Positions 1 to 6,250 of a stretch of 9,855 nucleotides of DNA are shown piece by piece. The stretch is from SLFT01 sp964493075 (GTDB lineage: Bacteria; Hydrogenedentota; Hydrogenedentia; Hydrogenedentales; CAITNO01): assembly GCA_964493075.1 (NCBI GenBank), contig CAZBNU010000156.1, forward strand, positions 1 to 9,855. The letters run 5' to 3'. The number at the start of each line of letters is the position of its first letter. Position 1 is the stretch's first letter. The notes below the pieces were generated by a model. The model was not told the DNA's origin. It made no database searches and was given only the letters and a program-made list of their open reading frames with translations. The translations under genes were made by a program, and so were the position numbers.

Positions 1-8
1 AGACCGTT

Positions 9-3000
9 ATGGATTACGTTGCTCTGATTATTCTTGTGTTGCTTGTTGTATCGCCCTCCTTCGCTTCGGACACCGCGCCCCAGCCGGAACAGCTGCGCGT
101 GGAATATCTCGAAGCGCCCACCGGCATTGATGAAATGACCCCGCGCTTTTCCTGGCAGTTGCAGTGCGAACGCCGGGGTTGTGCGCAGACTGCATGGCAG
201 CTCCTGGTAGCGGACTCGGTGGCGGCGCTGGAATCCGAAACCGGCAACGTGTGGGATTCGGGAAAGGTGGTTTCCAACAACAGCGTCCTGATCCCCTATG
301 GTGGTGCGCCCCTGCAGTTCCGCACTGCGTATTGCTGGCGCATTCGCGTCTGGGACGAAAATGACGCGCCTTCGGATTGGAGCGCCATTGCCCATTTCAG
401 CACCGGTCTGCCCGAAGACGGCTGGAAGGCGCAATGGATCGGTTATGACGTGCCGGATACGGAAGACCTCGAAGCCGCCGGTGCCGCGCCCCTCTCCCTG
501 TCCCATTGGGTGTGGTATCCCGAAGGCAATCCACGTGAGGAGGCACCCCGCGCCAAGCGCCTGTTCCGCCGCACCGTCACCCTGCCGGACGATGCGGTAA
601 TCCTGAATGCTTCACTGATGATCACTGCTGATGACGCCGCAGAAGTATGGGTGAACGGCAAAGTGGTGGGCAATGGCCAGCCGGACATCAAGAATTGGAA
701 AGAGGTCTACTACTATCTGGTGGACGGTCTGCTGTTCCCCGGCAAAAACTGCATCGCTGTGGAGAGCAACAACGGCGGCGCTTCCGCCGGACTGCTTGTA
801 TCGCTGCGGATTACATTAAGCGACGGCACAGTGGTGGATTGCTGTTCCGACAAAGACTGGAAAAGTTCCAAACTCCTTGCGGGAGACGACTGGAAGACTG
901 CCGATTATGACGACAGCGCCTGGAAACAGGTCGCCGTACTTGCGGCCTTCGGCGATGCCCCCTGGACGGAAACCCGTCTGGAAAAGGCGCGCTTCAAACC
1001 CGTTGCCCATCTGCGTCGTGACTTCGCCGCCAAACAGGATATTAAGCGGGCAACCTTGTATGCCACCGCACTGGGTATTTACGAAGCCCGGTTGAATGGC
1101 GAACGGGTCGGCGATTTGTATTTCACGCCGGGCTGGACGGACTACCGCAAGCGCGTGTATTACCACGCCTACGACGTGACCGGCATGGTCCTGCCGGGGG
1201 AAGAGAACGCGCTGGGTGCGCTGCTGGCCAATGGCTGGTATGCGGGGCACATGAGCACACACGGCCCGGAAACCTATGGTACGCGCCCACGATTTATGGC
1301 ACAACTGGAAATTGAATATGCAGACGGCACAACCGAAATGATTATCACCGACGACACCTGGCAAGCCGCCCACGGCGAGATTCGCGGTGTTGATCTGCAG
1401 ATGGGCGAAATACGGGACAAGGGCAAGGCGCTCACCGGCTGGGACCAACGCGGTTACGATGACAGCACCTGGAACCCCGTAACCACCACACCGCCAGAGA
1501 TCGTCCCCGAAGCAATTCAGGCGCATCCAGGCACGCCGGTAAAACAGTTCGAGAACATTGCAGCGCAAAGCGTGAACGAGCCGCGCCCGGGCATCTATGT
1601 GTACGACGTGGGTCAGAACCTCGTCGGCTGGCCGCGTATCACCGTGAACGGCAAGCCCGGCCAGATAATCCGGGTGCGACAGACGGAAATGCTGGAAGAA
1701 GACGGCATGCTCTACACCGACGCGCTGCGCCGTGCAACCGCAACAGATGTATACCATCTTGCGGACACCGGCGACGTCGTTCTGGAACCTGCGTTCACCT
1801 TCCACGGATTCCGGTATGTGGAGATTCGCGGCATTGACGCACCGCTCCCGCTGGAAAACGTGGTCGCCGTGGTCATCGGTTCCGAAGTGCCCATCGTAGC
1901 GGATTTTGAATGTTCCGAGCCGCTGCTCAATCAGCTGGTATCCAACATCCGCTGGGGACTGCGCAGCAACTATCTTGAAATTCCCACGGATTGTCCGCAG
2001 CGCGACGAACGCCTCGGCTGGACGGGTGACGCCCAGTTCTTCATGCCCACCGCACTGTATATGGCGGACGCAGGCGCGTTCTTCACCAAGTGGTTCGTGG
2101 ACCTTATCCAGGACTCGCAACAGGACGACGGTTCCTTTGCGCACGTTTCGCCGGACATCCGTCTGGGCGGTGGCGCAACGGCCTGGGGCGATGCCGCCAT
2201 CATTTGCCCGTGGCTGTTTTACCAGTCCTACGGCGACACCCGCGTCATCGAAACGCATTTCGACAACATGGTGCGCGGCATGGAATTCCTTGCCGCCAAA
2301 AGCAAAAATTATACCTCGCCCAATATCGGCTTCGGTGACTGGCTGAACCTGGGCGGCGGCGCAAAGCCGGAAGTCATGTTCACGGCCTACTACGCCTACA
2401 TGGCGGACATCATGGCGAAGATGGCGACACTCATCGGACGGGAAAAGGAAGCCGCGCACTTCGCGGAACTGCATAACAACATCCGTGCAGCCTTCGCGAA
2501 TATGTTCCTTGACAATGACGGCAAACTCCTCGAAAGCAGCCAGACCGGGTATGCCCTCGCCTTCGCCTTCGATCTGATCCCGGATGCCCTGCGTGAAAAG
2601 GCGGCGGAAAATTTTGTGGCGGAAATTGAGCGCTTCGACTGGCATCTCGCCACCGGCTTTATCGGCACACCGCGCTTGCTGCCCGCATTAAGCGCAGCAG
2701 GGCGCGAGGATGTCGCATGGCGACTGCTCATGAATACCACCTACCCCTCGTGGCTGTTCCAGGTTACCCTCGGCGCAACGACCATGTGGGAACGGTGGAA
2801 CGGCTGGACGCCTGACAAGGGCTTTGAAACACCCGACATGAACTCTTTCAATCACTATGCCTTCGGCGCGGTGGGCGAGTGGATTTTCAGCAACGTAGCC
2901 GGCATCAAGGCCGATACGCCCGCATACCGGAACATTACCATTGCGCCCAAACCCGGCGGTGGCCTCACCTGGGCACGCATGACCTACGATTCCATACAAG

Positions 3001-3227
3001 GGCCCATCACATCTGCATGGCGCATTGAAAACAACACCTTTCACCTTGATGTGGTCGTGCCACCCGGCGTAACCGCCAAGGTGCATATTCCGACCAGTGA
3101 CCCGGCATCGGTGCGCGAATCAGGAAAGACATTGGAGGCGGCAGGCATTACCGTTATTGAGAAGAAAGCGGATGCGCTGGTATGTGAAGTCACCTCTGGT
3201 TCGTATACCTTCGAAGCAGTTAAGTGA
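9..3227 (+). CDS. Alpha-L-rhamnosidase, glycoside hydrolase family 78, probably exported
   Basis: This enzyme should release terminal alpha-L-rhamnose from pectic or other rhamnosylated glycans or glycosides by an inverting mechanism. Residues 3-19 are hydrophobic and end in SFA before SD, which fits a signal peptidase I site. The order of regions is a fibronectin-like N-terminal part (about 25-135), two galactose-binding-like modules (about 160-320 and 321-495) that each end in a DDS-W motif, a concanavalin-like region (about 520-625), an (alpha/alpha)6 catalytic barrel (about 631-970) and a C-terminal beta-sandwich. The family motif RDERLGWTGD begins at residue 665, making Glu667 the likely general acid. 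TMWERW carries Glu928, the likely general base; the 261-residue spacing fits my recollection of characterised GH78 enzymes. The length (1072 aa) is normal for the multidomain type. Only 8 bases precede this ATG, no stop or ribosome binding site is visible there, and the signal peptide lacks a positively charged start, so the true start may lie upstream of the window. Confidence 0.93.
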   Translation: MDYVALIILVLLVVSPSFASDTAPQPEQLRVEYLEAPTGIDEMTPRFSWQLQCERRGCAQTAWQLLVADSVAALESETGNVWDSGKVVSNNSVLIPYGGAPLQFRTAYCWRIRVWDENDAPSDWSAIAHFSTGLPEDGWKAQWIGYDVPDTEDLEAAGAAPLSLSHWVWYPEGNPREEAPRAKRLFRRTVTLPDDAVILNASLMITADDAAEVWVNGKVVGNGQPDIKNWKEVYYYLVDGLLFPGKNCIAVESNNGGASAGLLVSLRITLSDGTVVDCCSDKDWKSSKLLAGDDWKTADYDDSAWKQVAVLAAFGDAPWTETRLEKARFKPVAHLRRDFAAKQDIKRATLYATALGIYEARLNGERVGDLYFTPGWTDYRKRVYYHAYDVTGMVLPGEENALGALLANGWYAGHMSTHGPETYGTRPRFMAQLEIEYADGTTEMIITDDTWQAAHGEIRGVDLQMGEIRDKGKALTGWDQRGYDDSTWNPVTTTPPEIVPEAIQAHPGTPVKQFENIAAQSVNEPRPGIYVYDVGQNLVGWPRITVNGKPGQIIRVRQTEMLEEDGMLYTDALRRATATDVYHLADTGDVVLEPAFTFHGFRYVEIRGIDAPLPLENVVAVVIGSEVPIVADFECSEPLLNQLVSNIRWGLRSNYLEIPTDCPQRDERLGWTGDAQFFMPTALYMADAGAFFTKWFVDLIQDSQQDDGSFAHVSPDIRLGGGATAWGDAAIICPWLFYQSYGDTRVIETHFDNMVRGMEFLAAKSKNYTSPNIGFGDWLNLGGGAKPEVMFTAYYAYMADIMAKMATLIGREKEAAHFAELHNNIRAAFANMFLDNDGKLLESSQTGYALAFAFDLIPDALREKAAENFVAEIERFDWHLATGFIGTPRLLPALSAAGREDVAWRLLMNTTYPSWLFQVTLGATTMWERWNGWTPDKGFETPDMNSFNHYAFGAVGEWIFSNVAGIKADTPAYRNITIAPKPGGGLTWARMTYDSIQGPITSAWRIENNTFHLDVVVPPGVTAKVHIPTSDPASVRESGKTLEAAGITVIEKKADALVCEVTSGSYTFEAVK

Positions 3228-3271
3228 CCTTTTTGTTGCCAATAACTCAGAATAAATCGCAAAGAATAAGC

Positions 3272-3355
3272 AAAAAATGGGGACTGCCCTCGGCGCATAT
3301 AAGTGCTATAGTCCGCATAGTAGACCTGATGCGCCAGGGCTGTCCCCGCTTTTTT
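3272..3355 (+). terminator. Long palindrome with flanking A6 and T6 runs, probable (bidirectional) terminator or repeat element
   Basis: The arms 3279-3298 and 3329-3347 pair over 18 of 19 positions with a one-base bulge. They start with GGGGAC and end with GTCCCC. The stem is preceded by six A (3272-3277) and followed by six T (3350-3355), so it could terminate transcription on both strands. It lies 45 bases after the rhamnosidase stop and is the only good terminator candidate for that gene. The 30-base loop contains a smaller CTAT/ATAG inverted repeat. The long loop and symmetric shape also fit a small dispersed palindromic element. Confidence 0.6.
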
Positions 3356-3409
3356 GCGGCTTTACCGCGCATGCCCGAATGCGAAGTCAGCGCAATTGCT
3401 ATGGGTGAT

Positions 3410-3427
3410 GGTGGGCGAGCGCCCACC
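3410..3427. repeat. Short perfect hairpin in intergenic DNA
   Basis: A 7-bp perfect stem, GGTGGGC with GCCCACC, closes a 4-base loop GAGC. No T run follows on the plus strand. Apart from this hairpin I see nothing in 3356-3529. The GGTGGG/CCCACC core resembles the inner hairpins of the palindrome at 9314-9403, which may only reflect a shared short motif. Confidence 0.45.
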
Positions 3428-3529
3428 GATATGCGATGCCGTCAGAGCGCTGCAAGACTTACGTACAGCACGAAACTATCTGCGACTCTGGAAAAAATTC
3501 TGATTCTATCTTATCCAGCATGTATTTTC

Positions 3530-3609
3530 TTCGTATGTTGTTCACGCTTTAGTGTGCTCTTGGGTTTAGTTGTGATACCCAGCACGCTAAAGCGCGAACA
3601 ACATACGAA
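3530..3609. repeat. Near-perfect 29-bp inverted repeat, MITE-like palindrome
   Basis: The arms 3530-3558 and 3581-3609 are reverse complements at 27 of 29 positions, starting TTCGTATGTTG and ending CAACATACGAA. The 22-base centre contains a further TGGGT/ACCCA pairing (3561-3565 with 3577-3581), so the whole element can fold into one long cruciform or hairpin. It lacks a flanking T run, so it is a poor intrinsic terminator. No coding content and no obvious target-site duplication are visible. It could be a miniature non-autonomous element or a dispersed repeat; one copy in this window cannot decide. Confidence 0.6.
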
Positions 3610-3623
3610 CTCCCTTTGACTGC

Positions 3624-3678
3624 AAGAAACAAGAACGGCGACAAGCAACCGGTTAACGGGAGTCTGTCGCCGCATTGT
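3624..3678. repeat. 55-bp direct repeat, copy 1, at left edge of the assembly gap
   Basis: This 55-base stretch is identical to 3779-3833 on the other side of the N run and ends exactly where the Ns begin. It contains an 8-bp inverted repeat (3636-3643 with TGTCGCCG at 3665-3672). The exact placement at both gap edges suggests that one copy is an assembly overlap rather than a biological duplication. Confidence 0.85.
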
Positions 3679-3778
3679 NNNNNNNNNNNNNNNNNNNNNN
3701 NNNNNNNNNNNNNNNNNNNNNNNNNNNNNNNNNNNNNNNNNNNNNNNNNNNNNNNNNNNNNNNNNNNNNNNNNNNNNN
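3679..3778. other. Assembly gap, 100 N
   Basis: Exactly 100 unknown bases, a conventional placeholder length for a scaffold gap of unknown size. The real distance may be zero, in which case the flanking 55-mers are one and the same sequence, or larger if repeat copies were collapsed. Any reading frame crossing this gap is meaningless. Confidence 0.98.
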
Positions 3779-3827
3779 AAGAAACAAGAACGGCGACAAG
3801 CAACCGGTTAACGGGAGTCTGTCGCCG
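3779..3827 (-). terminator. Probable intrinsic terminator of the ferredoxin gene
   Basis: Read on the minus strand, CGGCGACA (complement of 3820-3827) and TGTCGCCG (complement of 3791-3798) form a perfect 8-bp GC-rich stem. A T-rich tail, TTCTTGTTTCTT, follows. The hairpin starts 21 bases after the ferredoxin stop codon. The loop is long (21 bases) and the T tract is interrupted, so it is a moderate candidate. Confidence 0.5.
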
Positions 3828-3833
3828 CATTGT
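3779..3833. repeat. 55-bp direct repeat, copy 2, at right edge of the assembly gap
   Basis: Identical to 3624-3678 and beginning at the first base after the Ns. This copy sits directly downstream of the ferredoxin gene and contains the hairpin annotated as its terminator. If the gap is artificial, this single copy joins the rhamnosidase-side spacer directly to the ferredoxin. Confidence 0.85.
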
Positions 3834-3848
3834 TTTCTTAAAAATGCG

Positions 3849-4022
3849 TCAGTCGAGCGTAATGGCTTCAACCGGGCATACGTCTACACACGCGCCGCAA
3901 TCCACGCATTCATCTTCATTCACCACCGCCTTGTCATCTTTCATTTCGATGGCGTCTGTCGGACATTCGTCTACGCACGCGCCACAACCTGTACATTTTT
4001 CGGGATCAACTTTTGCTGCCAT
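3849..4022 (-). CDS. Small 2[4Fe-4S] bacterial-type ferredoxin
   Basis: This is a 57-residue soluble electron carrier of the clostridial type, expected to shuttle low-potential electrons to cytoplasmic redox enzymes. Two complete cluster motifs are visible: Cys10, Cys13, Cys16, Cys20-Pro and Cys39, Cys42, Cys45, Cys49-Pro. They lie in two homologous halves, and the length matches the family. The protein is strongly acidic, as is usual. The ATG at 4022 was chosen because AGGAGA (complement of 4031-4036) lies 8 bases upstream and the protein then begins MAAKVD, as is typical. A TTG start at 4049 would add nine residues and would place the ribosome binding site inside the gene. It is monocistronic here, divergent from the riboflavin operon, and followed by a hairpin. 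The specific redox partner cannot be inferred. Confidence 0.95.
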   Translation of the reverse strand: MAAKVDPEKCTGCGACVDECPTDAIEMKDDKAVVNEDECVDCGACVDVCPVEAITLD

Positions 4023-4133
4023 TGTATACATCTCCTGTATGGTTGACAAATTTCATTTTTACCACGGCGACTTCCAGCGCATTGCACCGGTAACAACGCC
4101 GTATACACCTTGAAAGAGCGTATTATGTCACAC

Positions 4134-4162
4134 ATTATAGAACAGTTCCACCTATATACAAA
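4134..4162 (-). promoter_or_regulatory. Candidate promoter for the ferredoxin gene
   Basis: On the minus strand a perfect TATAAT (complement of 4134-4139) lies about 110 bases upstream of the ferredoxin ATG in AT-rich DNA. The hexamer 17 bases further upstream, TTTGTA (complement of 4157-4162), matches the -35 consensus at only three positions, so recognition would rest on the -10 element. A second -10-like CATAAT lies 12 bases downstream. Confidence 0.4.
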
Positions 4163-4198
4163 ACTTTTGTTAAGTATAGATAATTACCCGGTATTTTT

Positions 4199-4228
4199 TT
4201 GACTTGCTAAAAGCAAAACACGTACAAT
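4199..4228 (+). promoter_or_regulatory. Probable sigma-70-type promoter of the riboflavin operon
   Basis: TTGACT (4199-4204, five of six consensus bases) and TACAAT (4223-4228, five of six) are separated by 18 bases. Transcription would start near 4235, just before the FMN aptamer at about 4245, which is the expected arrangement for a riboswitch leader. A TATAAA at 4233-4238 is an alternative -10 but has no good -35 at the right distance. Confidence 0.6.
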
Positions 4229-4244
4229 TCAGTATAAATAGTCA

Positions 4245-4361
4245 GCCGACCTTCGGGGCGTGGTGAAATTCCCGACCGGCGGTGAAAGCCCGCGAGCGTC
4301 TTCGGACGCTGATTCCGGTGAAATTCCGGAGCCGACGGTACAGTCCGGATGAGAGAAGGCG
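4245..4361 (+). promoter_or_regulatory. FMN riboswitch (RFN element)
   Basis: This aptamer binds flavin mononucleotide and represses riboflavin synthesis genes. The conserved RFN blocks are all present in order: CTTCGGGGC at 4251, GGTGAAATTCCCGACCGGCGG at about 4262-4282, AAAGCCCGCGAGCG, GATTCCGGTGAAATTCCGGA, then GCCGACGGTACAGTCCGGAT and GAGAGAAGG. Helix P1 is formed by CCTTC (4250-4254) with GAAGG (4355-4359). The variable arm is a 6-bp stem capped by a TTCG tetraloop (about 4295-4310). It lies between the promoter and ribD. The expression platform (4362-4494) holds a perfect 9-bp hairpin (4364-4372 with 4377-4385), a CGGGC/GCCCG hairpin and the terminator at 4456-4492. Confidence 0.97.
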
Positions 4362-4455
4362 GTCACATAAGGGGTTCCTTATGTGGTGCGGGCGTAGTGT
4401 AGCCCGTATGCGATGTCTGTGTATACATGGACATTGCCCTTTGTGATTTTCGTTG

Positions 4456-4492
4456 CCCCGAAAGGTCCGGTGTACCTGTTCGGGGTATTTTT
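4456..4492 (+). terminator. Riboswitch-controlled intrinsic terminator ahead of ribD
   Basis: CCCCGAA (4456-4462) pairs with TTCGGGG (4479-4485), extended inward by AGGT (4463-4466) with ACCT (4474-4477) and closing a 7-base loop. Five T follow at 4488-4492. With FMN bound this hairpin should form and stop transcription. The ribD ATG begins only 2 bases after the T run, so the GGGG of the 3' arm is also the only plausible ribosome binding sequence for ribD. Confidence 0.88.
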
Positions 4493-4494
4493 GT

Positions 4495-5616
4495 ATGCAG
4501 TCAGACAGTGAATATATGCGCCGTGCACTGGCGCTCGCAGAACGCGGGCGCGGCTGGTGCAGTCCCAATCCGATGGTGGGTTGTGTCATTGTGCGCCATG
4601 GCGTCATCCTCGGCGAGGGCTGGCACGAACGTGCCGGCATGCCTCATGCCGAGGTGAACGCTTATGCCGCATGCGGCGCTGCCGACACCGCGGACGCTAC
4701 GGTATATGTCACGCTGGAACCGTGCAACCACGAAGGGCGCACGCCACCCTGTACCAAATTGCTTCTTGAGCGCAAGCCTGCGCGGGTGGTCATTGCCATG
4801 TCGGATCCGAACCCAAAGGTGTGCGGGAACGGCGCGACGGTATTGCGCGACGCAGGTATCCGCGTGGATACTGGCTTGCTGGAAGCAGAGGCACGTCGTC
4901 TTAATGAAATGTGGATCGCTTACACGACCACAGGCCTCCCGTTCGTCACTGCCAAGTGCGCCATGACGCTTGACGGCAAGATAGCGACCCGTGCCGGGCA
5001 TTCGCGCTGGGTGACGGGCGAGGCGGCACGCCGCTATACCCATGAAATGCGTCATGCCCATGACGCCATTCTGGTAGGCAGCCGCACGGTCATGCTGGAT
5101 AATCCGAGTCTGACAACGCGCCTGCCGGAAATCAATGGCCGCCATCCGGTGCGCGTCATTCTGGATGCCGGTGAGTACTTATCGGAAACGGCAGCGGTAT
5201 TTGCAGCCCCCAAGGACGCGCCCACCTGGGTGGCCACCACGGAAGACCGGGACTATCCCTTCGCGGATGAAACGCTGGTATTGCCTGCCGGACCGAGTGG
5301 TGTGGATATGGCGGCGCTGGCGCGCACCCTGGGCGAACGAGGCATTGCCTCCCTGCTCATCGAAGGCGGCGGCGCAACCCTGGCCTCTGCGTTCGAGGCA
5401 GACATTGTCAATAAAGTATGCTTTTTTGTTGCGCCGAAAATCATTGGCGGCCATGAAGCGATAACGCCCGTGGAAGGCGTTGGCGCGGAACTGATGGATG
5501 ACGCGCTGCATATTAGTGAACTGAAAGCAACCGCCATAGGCGAAGATATCCTGCTTTCAGGTTATGTTGTTAAACGAAATAAGAAGATACAAGAACCATG
5601 TTCACAGGAATCATAG
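4495..5616 (+). CDS. ribD: Bifunctional riboflavin biosynthesis protein RibD (pyrimidine deaminase/reductase)
   Basis: RibD deaminates 2,5-diamino-6-ribosylamino-pyrimidinone 5'-phosphate and then reduces the ribosyl side chain with NADPH, the second and third steps of the GTP branch in the cytoplasm. The N-terminal deaminase domain (about 1-145) has the zinc and catalytic residues His51, Glu53 (HAEVNAY), Cys77 (EPCNHEG) and Cys86 (TPPC). The reductase domain (about 148-365) has AKCAMTLDGKIAT, the SRWVTG segment at 170, DAILVG at 190 and LLIEGGG near the end. The length of 373 aa is typical. The ATG at 4495 was chosen because the protein then starts MQSDSEYMRRALALAERGRG as family members do. 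An in-frame TTG at 4453 lies inside the terminator region and is unlikely. It is the first gene of the riboswitch-controlled operon, and its 3' end overlaps ribE by 19 bases. Confidence 0.97.
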   Translation: MQSDSEYMRRALALAERGRGWCSPNPMVGCVIVRHGVILGEGWHERAGMPHAEVNAYAACGAADTADATVYVTLEPCNHEGRTPPCTKLLLERKPARVVIAMSDPNPKVCGNGATVLRDAGIRVDTGLLEAEARRLNEMWIAYTTTGLPFVTAKCAMTLDGKIATRAGHSRWVTGEAARRYTHEMRHAHDAILVGSRTVMLDNPSLTTRLPEINGRHPVRVILDAGEYLSETAAVFAAPKDAPTWVATTEDRDYPFADETLVLPAGPSGVDMAALARTLGERGIASLLIEGGGATLASAFEADIVNKVCFFVAPKIIGGHEAITPVEGVGAELMDDALHISELKATAIGEDILLSGYVVKRNKKIQEPCSQES

Positions 5617-6224
5617 AAGAAATAGGCGCCGTATCACGGAAGAGCGGTACGGAACTTGCCATCCTGGCGAAGACGGTGCTGGAAGACATCCATGAGGGTG
5701 ACAGCATCGCTGTCAACGGCGTATGCCTGACCGTGGCGGCCTTCAACAAGGACGGCTTCGTGGCGCAGGTGTCCCCCGAAACCTGGTCGCGCACCGCACT
5801 GGGTCAACTCAAGCCCGGCCACGGCGTCAACCTGGAACGCGCCATGAGCGCTGGCGGACGGTTTGGCGGCCATTTCGTGTTGGGACATGTGGACGGCGTA
5901 GGCCGCGTTGCCTCCATACAGGATCAAGGTGAATTCTCTTTGTGGCGGTTTAACGCGCCGGACGAAGTGGCGCAGTATCTTGTGCCCAAGGGGTCCGTCG
6001 CCATTGACGGCATCAGCCTGACGGTGGTGGCGCCGGAACGCAACACCTTTTCCGTCGCCATTATCCCAACTACCGTAAAGAATACAACGCTGGGCGCAAA
6101 ACGCCCCAACGATCCTGTAAACCTCGAAGCAGATGTAATCGGTAAACACATCCACCATTATATGAACCGGCAGGGAAACGGCGGCATCACATCCGACTTT
6201 CTCGCACAACATGGATTTGTATGA
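5598..6224 (+). CDS. ribE: Riboflavin synthase, alpha subunit
   Basis: The enzyme dismutates two 6,7-dimethyl-8-ribityllumazine molecules into riboflavin and the pyrimidine intermediate reused by lumazine synthase. The 208-residue protein begins with the signature MFTGIIEEIG and contains two tandem lumazine-binding barrels (about 1-95 and 96-195). The repeats are visible as SIAVNGVCLTV (residues 36-46) and SVAIDGISLTVV (133-144). GHFVLGHVDG (91-100) opens the second barrel, and Cys43 occupies the conserved NGVCLT position. The gene starts inside the end of ribD (19-base overlap), which suggests translational coupling; the upstream ribosome binding sequence is weak and purine-rich (AAGAAGATACAAGAA). 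It is named ribE here in the nomenclature where ribH is lumazine synthase; it is called ribC in some species. Confidence 0.97.
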   Translation: MFTGIIEEIGAVSRKSGTELAILAKTVLEDIHEGDSIAVNGVCLTVAAFNKDGFVAQVSPETWSRTALGQLKPGHGVNLERAMSAGGRFGGHFVLGHVDGVGRVASIQDQGEFSLWRFNAPDEVAQYLVPKGSVAIDGISLTVVAPERNTFSVAIIPTTVKNTTLGAKRPNDPVNLEADVIGKHIHHYMNRQGNGGITSDFLAQHGFV

Positions 6225-6250
6225 ATCAAACCTGAACAAAAGGCAACCCT

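Noticed and set aside
816..2645. 609-codon open frame antisense to the rhamnosidase gene
   Set aside because: It is fully covered by a well-supported GH78 gene; the His/Val/Gly-rich product looks like a shadow of high-GC codon use.
3224..3619. 131-codon open frame overlapping the end of the rhamnosidase gene
   Set aside because: It runs through two palindromes, has no recognisable protein features and no ribosome binding site suited to its start, and its length is explained by chance in a spacer.
3624..3833. Two 55-bp repeats as a CRISPR array or attachment sites
   Set aside because: There are only two copies, placed exactly at the assembly gap edges; there is no spacer series, no cas gene and no integrase.
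4023..4049. Extended ferredoxin start at TTG 4049
   Set aside because: The ribosome binding site AGGAGA lies inside this extension and fits the ATG at 4022.
3549..4113. Open frames crossing the run of N on both strands
   Set aside because: The N run is unknown sequence of unknown length, so any frame across it is meaningless; the remainder is antisense to the ferredoxin or lies in the 55-bp repeats.
4453..4494. Extended ribD start at TTG 4453
   Set aside because: It would start within the terminator region, and the added 14 residues are not part of the family; ATG 4495 gives the conserved N-terminus.
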